DNA of 64,000 bases from Blasia pusilla (Eukaryota; Marchantiophyta; Marchantiopsida; Blasiales), in the NCBI GenBank assembly GCA_050084515.1, contig CM114272.1, forward strand, positions 27,094,001 to 27,158,000, read 5' to 3'. Below the pieces are notes generated by a model. That model had not been told where the DNA came from. It ran no database searches and saw only the letters and a list, made by a program, of their open reading frames with translations. Positions within the stretch are counted from its first letter, which is position 1; each line of letters opens with the position of its first letter. Shown in pieces: positions 51,640-62,620 of the stretch. The position numbers and the translations under genes are program-made.

Positions 51640-52340
51640 TTAGAAGATTGCGTCAATTAGAAGAATCATACCTCGCTTCAAGATATGATGTTGTCTCGTC
51701 AATAACATCCATTGCATCGGATGTATCCATATCCTTTGACAACTTAAAGGACACTGCATCAGACCCCTTATAAACGTATTTGTATAAGTACTTAACGGCG
51801 GAAACATTACTTGTGATTTCCAAATTAATGCGACAATCCAAGAGGGTGCATAACATAGGATTGTAGGATACAACCCAACGATTATCCAGTGAATGTTCGG
51901 ACTTAATAATCGCCCTCCCATTCTCCAATCTACAAAAATACAATCAGGAATCCACCGTCATGAATACAAATAAGCCATTGATACTGCCGTATTATAGATA
52001 AGCCAACATAAAAGGATCCTTACCTGTGATAAATCGAATAGCCATCTTCTATCTCTACAATGCTTGCCGCAAAAGCTTTAGGATAGCTTTTTGTACACTT
52101 TTTGTTTTCTTATCCATACATGGGGCATTTTGATTTAATTGTCCACATGGCCCATGAACCATACAATTAGCAACCGTAGCATTCAACCTAGCATGGGTAG
52201 ATTGATCATGGCTATCCACTAAAATAATACGATCATAATCAGAAGTGGTATGTGATTTATCCTCACGACCTTAGATAATAAGTATGTGCATATGTGGCAA
52301 ACCTCTTTTTTTGAATTCCACCACATTGATGCATCCTACA
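51640..52340 (-). pseudogene. Helitron Rep nuclease: HUH and tyrosine motifs (fragmented)
   Basis: Near 52300 the minus strand reads FKKRGLPHMHILII and then TAA. The two histidines around a hydrophobic residue are the metal-binding HUH motif. Later, RVVSYNPMLCTLLDCRINLE-like and SAVKYLYKYVYKGSDAV hold the tyrosines that attack DNA in rolling-circle transposition. Stops at several points show decay. Confidence 0.82.
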
Positions 52341-52396
52341 ACTCGACCCAATATCTACTTCTTAACAATAAGCCGTAACAACTCTTTTTTTTTTTT

Positions 52397-53062
52397 CTAA
52401 AAAACCCGCACGACCAAATCAGGTCGGTCTGCAACACTTTGGCCAGGTAATAAGGCGGATGTAATCTCCTCCCACTTTGGATTGCATGTAATGGTCAAAA
52501 AGTAGTCTGGCTTTCCCAAATTTCTTACAATTGCCATAGAATCTTGATATAATTGATGCATATGGCGCGGCCCTCCTATCAAAGAAGAAGGTAAAATAAT
52601 GCGACTCCCAAATCTTTGACTATCAACATTATGTCGATGCATGGCATCCTTTACCCCTTGATATAATTCAGCCCTCAACTCTTTCTGATTTAAGCGAACC
52701 CATGATAATCGTTGCATCTCTATAGTGGCATAAAGGTCAACCATATATTCTTGAGTAAGTCGACCAAACCTCCATAAGAGATTTTCATCTTCTCCTCCAA
52801 TCGGTGTTTGAAGTTGAAAACATGCAAATTGCAAGGCCGTAACAGTCTTTGTTCTTCTTTCCTCAACAATATCGCCATGAACTCTTTCCTCATCCATCCA
52901 ATCCTTCCTCCCCGTGAATAATATGGCCTCGTCGTTGGGATTCTCTCTAGCCTTCGATTCTCCCAAAGAGTATTCCATGATGCTTACCTGCTTTACCATA
53001 GATAAATAATAAAACAAAGTGTAATGGGATGTTCGCGCATTGAGGTCACATATACGTCTCAC
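52397..53062 (-). pseudogene. Helitron-like N domain of Rep protein
   Basis: The reading RRICDLNARTSHYTLFYYL, ARENPNDEAILFTGRKDWMD, LTQEYMVDLYATIEMQRLSW, ILPSSLIGGPRHMHQLYQDS, and DYFLTITCNPKWEEI is typical of the domain before the HUH nuclease. The frame ends at RVF followed by a stop within an A/T homopolymer near 52390. The HUH motif follows in fragments. Confidence 0.87.
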
Positions 53063-53077
53063 TCCTCCTCCATGTAG

Positions 53078-54172
53078 TCATAAAATTATATCACGATGGT
53101 CGATATGTTCACTTCCATCCCCCGGAAAAGTAGCAACAACTTGAGAAGCGACTGGTAAGTTATAACTCTTTGCATCAAGACCTCTCTTACTTGCCTTTAG
53201 GATGATCCGCATATTAAGGTCCCTTGCTTCATATGCCATATGACGAAAGATCTTCACATATGGATTGCATTCGTGTAACATGTCTTGTAGACCTTTCAAA
53301 ATGTCTATATCAAGATCATAGGACGTAGACATACATCTACCACGATTCTCCAGTTCATTTGCAGTATCATGGATGTAGAGTTGAGAAAATTGGGGATGCC
53401 CCCCTATATCAAAATGTAAGGGTCTAGTAGAATGAAAGATCCCACCTTGGACCCTAAAATTTCCTATGCCACCAATTTGTTCATTAACATGCACTCCACT
53501 AGATGCAAGTTGAAGTGCATAATTGTAATCTCGAGCATGTCTTAGATCATGAAGACTCCTAGGACCAGCACCCGAGATCAAGGATTTTAGGAATGGATTA
53601 GAGGATTTCAAGAGCAGTAAATATATTTTCCCATGGCCACAACACATGCCATAGAGTGAGTCACTAAACTTTGTACCTTTGACCATTTTGCATTTCCAAT
53701 ATAAAGCAGGGCATGAGGGGCATATCTCTGTCATAGAACCCAATGTATGACGGCCATTGGTACAATTCAAACTCCTTTGTAATCGCAACTTCCTAACATC
53801 ACTTTCTTGGAAATTTGGTCTCCTTGCAAGATTGAGTAATATATTCAATCTTACAACCCTATTAATAGTAGAGAAGGGAGGAATTGTAGAAGCATGTGGT
53901 ATAATGCCACTTTGTGGAGATAACAAAACTCCATTAGAAGACACGGGATCTACTCTTGACCTTAGTTCATCCCCGAGTTGTGGAAGAGTCGAAGAATTCT
54001 CGACGACTTCACGTTGAACCAAAATAGGAAGGGTGGTAGGTAACTCAAATCGTGGTGTTACATAAGTAGTTGGCCCAATTGTTGATAGATTCTCAACAAC
54101 TTCATAGGATGCATTGTCAACCAACCGAAGTCCTAGTGGTGGAAGATGGACTTCTTGACTTTCTCCCACCAT
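53078..54172 (-). pseudogene. Helitron protein, zinc-finger and N-terminal region
   Basis: An open frame of 364 codons. CPSCPALYWKCK followed by YGMCCGHGKIYL is the Helitron zinc finger. Further on are GIFHSTRPLHFDIGGHPQFS, FRHMAYEARDLNMRIILKAS and LPVASQVVATFPGD, then HIDHRDIIL and a TGA. The same frame continues as LHGGGVRRICDL, so a single TGA (probably from CGA) separates this frame from the next. Confidence 0.85.
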
Positions 54173-54205
54173 ATCTCCACCCTCATTGGCAGGCCTACGA
54201 AAATA

Positions 54206-54586
54206 TCAACATGAACATATTATAAAGGATGGATAAGATACAAATTTTGGGTTCACAAGAATGAAATATTTAGAGTGGAGATATAAAAGATAGATATATC
54301 TATACCTTATGGATCGATTGGCCATAGTTGAAACCTTCTCATTTGGAATAGTTATAATACTCTCAACTACCAAAGCGGGCTCGACTTGAACATGATTTGA
54401 TTTCCTTCTTTTTCTATACTCTCGACTATAAGTCCTCTTTTTTTCTTTGAGAGCTTCCATTTTATTAGCACGAATAACACGTTTTTGTTTTTGGGCCTCG
54501 CCACGTAGAACCTTCCGAAAATCACGTATATCGATAGAATTCAATGGAATGGGAAGTCTGAAACAATACATAAATGTTAAGAGCAA
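54206..54586 (-). pseudogene. Helitron N-terminal basic segment
   Basis: The minus strand reads LPIPLNSIDIRDFRKVLRG, then a run of Lys/Arg (KKRTYSREYRKRRK). Such a basic leader precedes the zinc finger in plant Helitron proteins. A related segment with RDFRK is repeated at 54692-54925. Confidence 0.5.
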
Positions 54587-54691
54587 TGCACTGAATTAAA
54601 TTAAAAGTGGAGATTATCTTAGGTGAAAATGTGGACGTGCTCGATGAATATCAATGTTGTGAACTAACGTTGGAGATGTTTCGGGAAGGAA

Positions 54692-54925
54692 TTATTCTTC
54701 AACACGTGTTTTTTGTGCTAATATTTCCTTACGACGTGCACGCCTGTTTTGTTGTGCGTTCACAAGCATCAATTTTCGGAAGTCACGCAACTCTGTTGGA
54801 TTTGATGGAAGAAGAAGTATGTGCAACAATTCCAAGATTGCATGATTATAATATACATACAAAACATTGGGATGTAAGGCATCATCGTGGAAATGGAAAT
54901 ACATTGCATCCCTTCTTCTCCCCAA
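54692..54925 (-). pseudogene. Second Helitron N-terminal-like fragment
   Basis: The minus strand reads LLPSNPTELRDFRKLMLVNA and QQNRRARRKEILAQKTR, similar in layout to LPIPLNSIDIRDFRKVLRGE and QKQKRVIRANKMEALKEKKR at 54500-54560. It may be a duplicated exon of the same Helitron or a second element. Confidence 0.4.
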
Positions 54926-54929
54926 AAAA

Positions 54930-55640
54930 CCTGCTTACATCGAAGAGGGGTTTTTCAATTGTTTATTTGTCTCCTTGAATTTTGTTATGGAATCGGTATA
55001 TTTGTGAGAACTCCTAATCGCCGTCTCTCCACGTCCAATAATAATCCACCTCCACTTGCAATGTACATAACACACCACAAATTTACTTATTAAATTTGAT
55101 AATAGAAAGAAAGTGAAACACAAAGCTTTAAGAGTTTGAATAAAATTAAATGAGAATTAATGAGGCCAGAATTAAATGAGAGAAAGAAAAAAAGTAAGAG
55201 AATGAAAATTTTAAGAAGTAGAAAATAAGAGAATGAAAAATGCAAAAGAAAGAGAATTAAAATTTGAAGAGGTAGAAAATAAGAAAGTTTAGAGGAAGAG
55301 TTTAAAAGGAAAGGTTTTTAAGAGAAAGAGAAAGACAAATGAATATGTTTTGAAAAAAAAAAGGAAATTAAATGGTAATTAATCAGGAAAAACTTTGAGG
55401 AGATAAGGAAAAAAAGTAAAGTGCAAAAAAAGGAGAAAGAGACAAGAAAAATTAAGAGGTAGAATAAAGCAATTTTAGAGGAAAATTTCAGAGAAAGAGA
55501 AATTAAGATATTGTTGTTAAAATTGGAAGAAGAAGAAATAAATAAAATGAAGGAATTTAAATTGGGAAAATGAGGAAAAAAATAAATGTGAGAAGCAAAC
55601 AAAGAAAAGGAGAAAAAAAAAAAAAACTATTTAAGTTGGG
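54930..55640 (+). other. Purine-skewed low-complexity tract
   Basis: From about 55100 to 55625 the plus strand is dominated by G/A runs (GAGAAAGAGAAAGA-like, then A-rich). The apparent minus-strand ORF at 55318-55602 is rich in F, S, L and I only because of this skew and is not treated as a gene. Confidence 0.75.
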
Positions 55641-56040
55641 ATTTGTTTTTCATATTTAAAAATTGGCTAGGTTCGGTCGTCCAAACCTAGCCCGAACTTA
55701 AGTACTTCCCCAGTCCTACCCTCCACCGCCTTGGAGAAAGTCCGGTTTGATCCAACTTTTACAGTGACTCCCACCGTCAGATCTTGAATCTGACGGCCAA
55801 GAGATGAGCCAGATCTAACGGTCCCGACATCAAGGACCGTAAGATCTGCAGATCACACGGCCTACGTTTGATCTGTTGTGGGCCGTTTGAATTCGAATCG
55901 GAAGGCCAGGCATTCAGAGCTGATCTCTCAGGGATGGAAGGAGAATCTTTCATTTCTGTTTGATTTCTGTTGAGATTTTTGCTGCTCGAAATTTTTTTGA
56001 TTCACGCTGTAGAGTGTGCACTCTCGGGGGGGAGGAGATG
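55641..56040. other. Unassigned stretch
   Basis: Mixed composition with several CGG-containing phrases (GATCTGACGG, TCTAACGGTCC). No coding region was recognised. Confidence 0.35.
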
Positions 56041-56051
56041 GCTGATTTATA

Positions 56052-56460
56052 TGTCCCGATTTTTCCAGCTGTAGATTGATGTCACAATTTTAGCGTTAGC
56101 TTTTCTGTCCCGATTTCAGCAGTATTCTTTATGTCCCGATTTTTAAGTAGCTTTTTTGCAATAGCTTTGGCCGAGTGTGAAGTAAGCCGTGTCCGCTTCT
56201 ACTTAGAAGACCCTCTCCGTGAGCTTGGATGGATTACTCATGGCATACGGAGTTTGCGAGAAAGATCTTCTCAAGGTCGTTGAAGATACACCCCCCTTCT
56301 CATAAGTCAACGATCTCATCTTGCTCGCTCGCTTTAATTGATTTCCGATGTGTCGAGTGTGGGGTAGAGACCGCTCCGCTTTTTGTGCATTTTTTTGTCC
56401 CAATCTTTTATGTCCCCATTTTTCCATTTTCTGTCCTAATTTTGCGACTTGGCCGAGTCT
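56052..56460 (+). repeat. Block of TGTCCCGATTTTT motif repeats
   Basis: Copies or variants occur at 56052, 56106, 56132, 56397, 56411 and 56432. TTGGCCGAG follows at 56167 and again at 56449. The arrangement suggests two diverged copies of a longer unit. No gene was recognised here. Confidence 0.75.
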
Positions 56461-57045
56461 AGGGGCCTGCTCACTTAGATCTACGTTGCTTGCTCAGGGT
56501 CAGGTCGAGCCGCGGAACTCTCCAGAGCTCTTTTGGGGATAACCCTCGGCATTTTGCTCCTAACTTGATATGGCTATTGTGCATCTCACGGTCTTAAGCT
56601 TGCTCGTGTTCCTACTTTGGTGTAGTTTTGGGGTTCAAGGGTCGCACTTGTACTCGGGATAAAGCTCAAGTACTTGAGTTGAGCACTCTTAGACAGGAAG
56701 CATGTTGAGTACTGTAAGACACGAAGCAGAGCAGAGCATAAAAAAAACAGAATGGAATCGTGAATCCAAGTAGCTTTTTTTCCTTGAAGTCCGATTTACA
56801 TGTGAGTACCATAATGCACTACTTTTAATTTGTTGAGTCAAGTATTTATAGCTACTTGTCTCATATCCCGATGTGGATATTCATAACTACACCTTTCCCC
56901 TGTTCTCCTTTTTGAAGTGACTTCAATGCCACTTGTGGATCGGATGTAGGTGTATGAGGCACACCAAGCTCCACCGAACACCTCCGTTGAGGTGGTAAGC
57001 AACAGTCGTGCATTTTGGGATGTGGGGTCCTCAATCATTTTTTTG
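56461..57045. other. Unassigned stretch
   Basis: No recognised coding region. AGTATTTATAGCTACTTGTC near 56850 resembles TATA-containing LTR sequence, but no paired LTR was found. Confidence 0.3.
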
Positions 57046-57176
57046 CAGATTGTCCCTCTACAATGTATCTTCCTTCGTCCCCATGCCTCCTTATCTAATA
57101 CGGAGGAGTACCTTGGACATCTACGTGAATGTCGTCTTCACATCCTTCAACGGGATTCGAAACATACCCTTTAGAA
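57046..57176 (+). pseudogene. Possible gypsy-type reverse transcriptase scrap
   Basis: The plus strand reads NTEEYLGHLRECRLHILQRD, resembling the TEEEHLxHLRxVLxxLR segment that follows YLDD in Ty3/gypsy reverse transcriptase. The catalytic box itself is not preserved. The match is short, so confidence is low. Confidence 0.35.
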
Positions 57177-58890
57177 GGTGATGTAGGATGAGCTTTAGCA
57201 AGCATGGAGTCTTTTATCGCATTTTCAAAACCTCGAGCGTGTTCGAGAGTGAGTCTTTGTCCCCATGCTGGAGTCCTATAGAAGCGTGACTTCTTCCACT
57301 TACTTAGTCTCATGCAATCCTCCTAAGAAATATAAGACCACTTGGAACTCTGTAATGGTTCCAAATCAGCTGACTTGACTCCAAAATGTTTTTTCAATGA
57401 GGTCACCTTGGACACACTCTTGCCCTTGCCTTGCATGGACTTCTTTGCTGTGATACTAGTTGCAATCTTTTTTATTTCACTTCTCTGCTGTCTTGAAGGG
57501 TTGCAGGTTCTGGGCAAGAGGAAGAGACTGGAGCAACTCAAGAGTGTCGGAGTGGGAGCCCAAGAGTGTTGGAGGTGGAGCTTGAATCAAACCTGGAGAC
57601 TTCGCTACTGTTCCCGAATTGAATGTCTTCGGACAATTGCTAATAATGCTACACAGACTTGTAGAACCTGCACAAACTCACTTGCTGAAGTTGCTTAGGA
57701 GAGTGACTTGTTGAATACTGTCGAGTATCTACAAAACCACAAGCATAGGGTATCAGAAAGATATGACTATAACTATTCATTGTTGTATCAATAAATAAGA
57801 GTATGCATGCCTTGGGCATATGCGTATACATGTAAGCATTCAATACAAAGGAATAAATCAAAAGTGTGGAAAAGAGTTTACCTATGTAATCCCTAAAAGT
57901 GCGCAAATGTGAAGTGTCAAAATTTGAATGCAAACCATAAATATGGGAAGATGTAGTTCTTGGAAACAACCCCATCCTTCATCGACGTATCCCCGTGATC
58001 GTGAGATCATAACGGTTTGTAAATACATAAATTTGAAAATCGGAGAGAAAAGGCGATTAAATTGCGGCGCCTAACATGACACCCTAAAATATGACATTTG
58101 ACGGTCCTCACTTTGGCAGGCCGAGGTAGCTAGGAGCGCCTCGTAGCCAAAAATGCCTTTTAGCCAAAAATGTTACGTGTCAACACCTCGAGCGTTTGCA
58201 CATGGAGACGCCACTGTCCCATAATAGTATAGATTTCACATGCGACAGGAAGCAAGAAAATAAATAAATTTATGTGCAATATTATTAATCTATTTCCTTC
58301 ACGAGCTATATACTGGAGGTTAAAAATGTTCCGGATGGAAGGGCATCCAGAACAAAGTTTGTACCTACCGAAACGAGTGGACCCAATTATATTTTAACCC
58401 TTAGTGAGATGTCCTATCTTGTACGATTCTCCATCTTGGTTAGGGTAGTTGCAGGCTTTTCCATATGCTCCACCTACTTATTTGAGGAGTTGGACATTTG
58501 TGGCACCGATTATGGCTTCAAGGTTTCTCCAAGGAGACACATCCATATCGATGGATCATGTCACCCATGTAGAGGAGGAGGACATGTTATTTCAACAAAA
58601 ATTGAGATCTACCTGAGCTCATCTTTCTTTTGCTACATAAGCAATTCTACCCCCTTTCAAGCTTGATCAACTTCAAGAGCACGTCTCCGAGAATTTGCAT
58701 CAAATCAACTTTTCCATCATTCTCTCTAAGGCATCCTCTGACGTTCATCGAGCTTGTCTGCATTTGTGTGCGCGTATAGGAGCGGGGATGTGGCTTACTT
58801 CAAATCCTCTTATTCTTCCATTTCTTCTTCCTCGAAGTATATTCTCGACAGCTTCGCGGTTATGCCTTTGACTTCCCCATCCTTCTCTAG
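57177..58890. other. Unassigned stretch
   Basis: Short ORFs at 57342-57698 and 57649-57975 have no recognisable motifs and biased composition. No repeat structure stood out on inspection. Confidence 0.3.
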
Positions 58891-61800
58891 TAGGTATGCC
58901 CAATTGTGTATACGGATATCTCATTGATCCAAATGGTTTCCATATTCTTCAATATGCATATGGTAGAGAACAAGGTCTTCTTATGAGGTTTGTTTTTATA
59001 AGAAAGTGGATATTATTAGTTAGCATGTCGGTGCTTCTGCACAAAAATAACTTTTTTATAATTCAGAAATTGTTGGGTTGGTTGGAGGATCTTATTGTTA
59101 TTTGGAAGTTTGTTATTTTGCACCATTTTCCACGCTTATCTATTCAACGCGCAATTGCAATCGGAGTCAACGGTTTCATCGAATTATTGGGGATGTTCTC
59201 AAATATCAAAGCTAAGGTGAAGTGTTTCTAGTTAAGGATTTCAATGCCCACACGCGTATTGCTCAATTTACCCAATTCAGTGATTCCTTGAATTCTCCTC
59301 TTCTCCAAGAACCAGAGGATAGTTTTTGGTCTAGAATCTCTTCGGATCTTTCTACAAATCTTTTGACACATCATTTCAAAACTTTCAGAGCCACTTGTAA
59401 TTTGAAAGTTCTTAATGGAACCTCTAATTTTCCCAACTCTCACTCCAATACATGTTTCTCCTCTACCAATGCTAGCATCATCGATTATCTTCTCTCCTCG
59501 CCCACTAATAGCACGCATATCTCTACATTTGACATTTTAGAACCTCGGCTAGAATCACATCATGTTCCTCTTTTGTTTACTCTATCAATGTCAAAGGCAA
59601 TTCTTCTCTCAACATCTCAATTTGTTTTAGCTTCTCCAAAGCTTCGCTTAGATCCTCCTAAAAAAGATCTTTACATGCTAGATTTACAATTACTTTTGAC
59701 TCAGATAATATGGAGCTCGGATCCAAAGACGACAAACTTGCAACTAACCGAATTTCTCAGAAACACTACATCCAATTTCTTTTCTTGGCACAAGGATAGA
59801 AGTGCTATGAGATTTCCTTGTAATGGGTGGTTTGACTCTGAATGCAAGCAAGCAAGATTAAGATCAGTGGACAATTCTTCGGATTTAAAGTCGACTTATC
59901 ATGACAAGCCTCTACAAACACTTGGTGAAATCTAAGAAACGAGCTTTTTTGCAACGGATGCAAGAGTCCTTCACAAGAAAACTCCATGACAACCCCAAAT
60001 CATTCAGAGACCGTAAGTAGTAGGGTCTTCAAAATGTACTCTTGATTCAAAGTCTTTGATATCTTTTTGCTGAAAAACTCTACTTCTATCCCCATGCTAT
60101 CTTGTGGAGGCATACCAGGCTTATTCTCAAAAGAAGAAGTGATGACTCAACTAAGAAGAATAGCAAATTGGAAATGCGAGGATTTGGATGGTCTTTCGAT
60201 TGAACTTCTCAAGTGGGGAGGAGATTCCATCAGACCGATGCTCACCAAAGTATTGGATGATGCTGCTATCTTTGGTTTTCCTTCTACTTGGTCACTACGA
60301 GATTGTTCCCATTAAAAAATCAGAAAGGAAGGATTTGGTGACAAACTATCCCACTATCATGGTGAGTAGTGTCTTTGCCAAGTTGTTTCGGAAATCGGTG
60401 GAGTCAAAGTTGAGCGCATGGACAGAGTCTTTCCAAAACAGAGCACGAGTCCCAGCTAGTTTTCGTCCAACAAACAACACTATCGACCACATCTTGGTGT
60501 TACGTTTTTTAAGGAAGAAATCTAAGGACAATGTGAAAGCTTTGTTTTGCGGTTCTATCGACTTCAAGAAAGCTTTTGATACCGTACCTCGTAAGCTCTT
60601 ATGGGATAGGCTGCAAGCCATTGGGATACCACTGAATCTCCTTATTGCCATGGCCACGTTGTACTATTCCGTTCGGGCCAAGATCAAAGATTTACAAATT
60701 CAAGAGATCTTGAGTACTATCGGAGTCATTCAAGGTTCGCCTCTCTCCCCTACTCTATTCTGAGTTTTCATATATGATATTGAAAAGTGGTTGGAGGAAT
60801 CTGATAGTGAAGGTGTCAAGCTTGGAGACTTTGTTATCAAAGCTCTATTGTATGTAGATGATATCATATTACTAGCACCTGATGGCTTTGGTTTACAAAA
60901 ATACCTCGACACTTTGGCAAATTTTTGTACCTAGAATCAAATCGAGATTAATATGGAGAAGTCCAAAATCATTATAGTGGATACTAGATCTGAGTTCTCA
61001 TTCTTTTACAAAGGTCTACAATTAGAACAAGTGAAGAGGAAGAAATATCTAGGCATTGATTTCTCTCATGACTATAGTTGGGCACTTTACGTGGAAAATA
61101 GAAGCTGGTTGCAAAGCTTTATATATATTTTTAAATCGGTTAAAATATCTCATCTTGTGTCTTGGGGTCTTAGGAAATTCTTATTTAGGAGCTAAGTGTT
61201 GCCGGTGGTCTTATATGGGACCCAAGTTTGGGGCCCTAGGTCGAAGAAGAGATGTTAGGGGCGCTTGGAGAGGGTGCACAAGATTTTTCTACAAGAAGAA
61301 TTGGGTGTAAGAAACCAAACTCCTTATGCTATTTTTCTTGCGAAAATATGTTTTCTTCCTCTAGAGGCTGAAGCTCTTTACTTGACCATCACTTATATCG
61401 CAAAGGTGAGATATCTTGATGTTTCTCTTCTCTCTCATCAAGCTTTGCGAGCCATGTGTTCCATAGAGTGGATTGCAGATGTGGTGAGTCGGTGTTCAAA
61501 GAGGAATATGGTAGAACGAGATTAGGACTTAAAACTGATGGCACTATGCGAAAATCTACAGAAGCAATTTTTCAACATCATTTGGAGCAATGCGAGCACA
61601 AAAATGGAGTATTATCAACTTTATGAGAATCCTTTGCTTGTATATTGTGAACAAGGATACCTAACTGTGGGGATCTCCATGTTCTTACGTCATATTATTG
61701 CACGACATACAAGTGGGTCTCATAGGCTAAGCATTGAGAAAAGACGATGGTTTAATGTTGATAGACATGAACGAATTTATAAGTTATGTGACGGAGAGAG

Positions 61801-62040
61801 TATTGAGGATGAAGAGCATGTGTTTGTTACATTTCCAATGTATTAAGATATTAGACTAGCTCATAAAATAGATGTGGAGAATTTCTATTCTTTTGTACAA
61901 CTAGTGCCTTATGATTTACGTTGTTATATTATGGATGTCATTATTCGTGAGATTATTCGTCGCTCAAGTGCTCTAGGCAATAGCTAGGAGAAGGTCTTTA
62001 GGATCTTTTCTCGAGTCAGTGAATGAATGACTTATAATGT
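58891..62040 (+). mobile_element. LINE-D, near full coding span but broken
   Basis: A plus-strand LINE of a family distinct from LINE-A. Its endonuclease remnant reads VKDFNAHTRIAQF and SIIDYLLSS (59229-59520). The RT reads [42 protein letters not shown] and KKYLGIDFSHDYSW. The C-terminus reads RHERIYKLCDGESIEDEEHV, equivalent to the LINE-A zinc knuckle. Stops and frameshifts occur every few hundred bases. It appears to end near 62040 after CGAGTCAGTGAATGAATGAC, again a tetranucleotide tail. Confidence 0.8.
60188..60763 (+). pseudogene. LINE-D reverse transcriptase, N-terminal half
   Basis: Reads [60 protein letters not shown] and STIGVIQGSPLSPTLF, then TGA. After the stop the same frame continues VFIYDIEKWLEESDSEGVKL and ALLYVDDIILLAPDGFGLQK. 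The RT catalytic YVDD is intact in the continued frame. Upstream, DCSHxxKSERKDLVTNYPTI shows a frame break near 60300. Confidence 0.85.
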
Positions 62041-62620
62041 GATTTTTAGGCCATATTCTTGATTTTCTTAGAAAATGATAGAAAATTCACAAATTTTTTT
62101 GGATTCCTTTATTTTCAAAGGAAATCATAATTTACTCATTTATTTATTTTGTTTTGTTTTTTGTTGTAATTTAATTAAAAATATCCCTCTTCATTATACC
62201 TCCCAAGGCTTGTTTTTATGAGGCTTGGTGATATATATATATATATTCTCCAAGTTATGTTTTCTAATACACATGTGTGAAAAATGACCGAGATTACTGA
62301 ACCAGTCATGGGATATGACTTCTGAATGACTTAGTCATTCTGAATACTATTTGAATAATTATGTTATGACTAATTCATTTTTCTAAGTATAGAAAATGAC
62401 TATACCAATACATGTATACTTTGAGTGATATTATGCATAATTCATTCTTTTTCCAATCATATAAACCATACTTTTCTTCTAGTGATGAGTGCTCTACCTA
62501 TTTGGGAGAAGATGGACATCATCAACATTGTGGAGACCTGGGAACATGAGAGCAATATCATTCAAGACTTGCAAGGCTCTAGTTTGGTGGGATCAACTTG
62601 GAACAAAAGAAGACAACGGT
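62041..62620. other. AT-rich spacer between LINE copies
   Basis: AT-rich with a short (TA)n run at about 62229-62245. No gene was recognised. Confidence 0.4.

Larger units (their letters stand above)
49600..54590 (-). mobile_element. Degenerate Helitron (Rep/helicase rolling-circle transposon)
   Basis: Ordered minus-strand domains match plant Helitrons: basic N-terminus (54206-54586), CxxC zinc finger and N-terminal Rep region (53078-54172), Helitron-like N domain (52397-53062), HUH motif RGLPHMHILII (about 52270-52310), tyrosine motif KYLYKYVYKG (about 51785), pre-helicase GERHWLRLLMHHVRGATIYE (about 51080-51145), and helicase C-terminal motifs (49600-50666). The Walker A/B helicase core is not visible between 50670 and 50900. 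Many stops and frameshifts make it non-functional. Termini (5' TC, 3' CTRR hairpin) were not located. It lies about 1 kb upstream of ATM in the same orientation. Confidence 0.88.

Noticed and set aside
55318-55602. Minus-strand ORF rich in F, S, L and I resembling a membrane protein
   Set aside because: It arises from the purine-skewed tract read on the pyrimidine strand.
57342-57698. Plus-strand ORF of 118 codons with a hydrophobic segment
   Set aside because: It has no homology that I recognise and no start context or neighbour support. It is probably chance.
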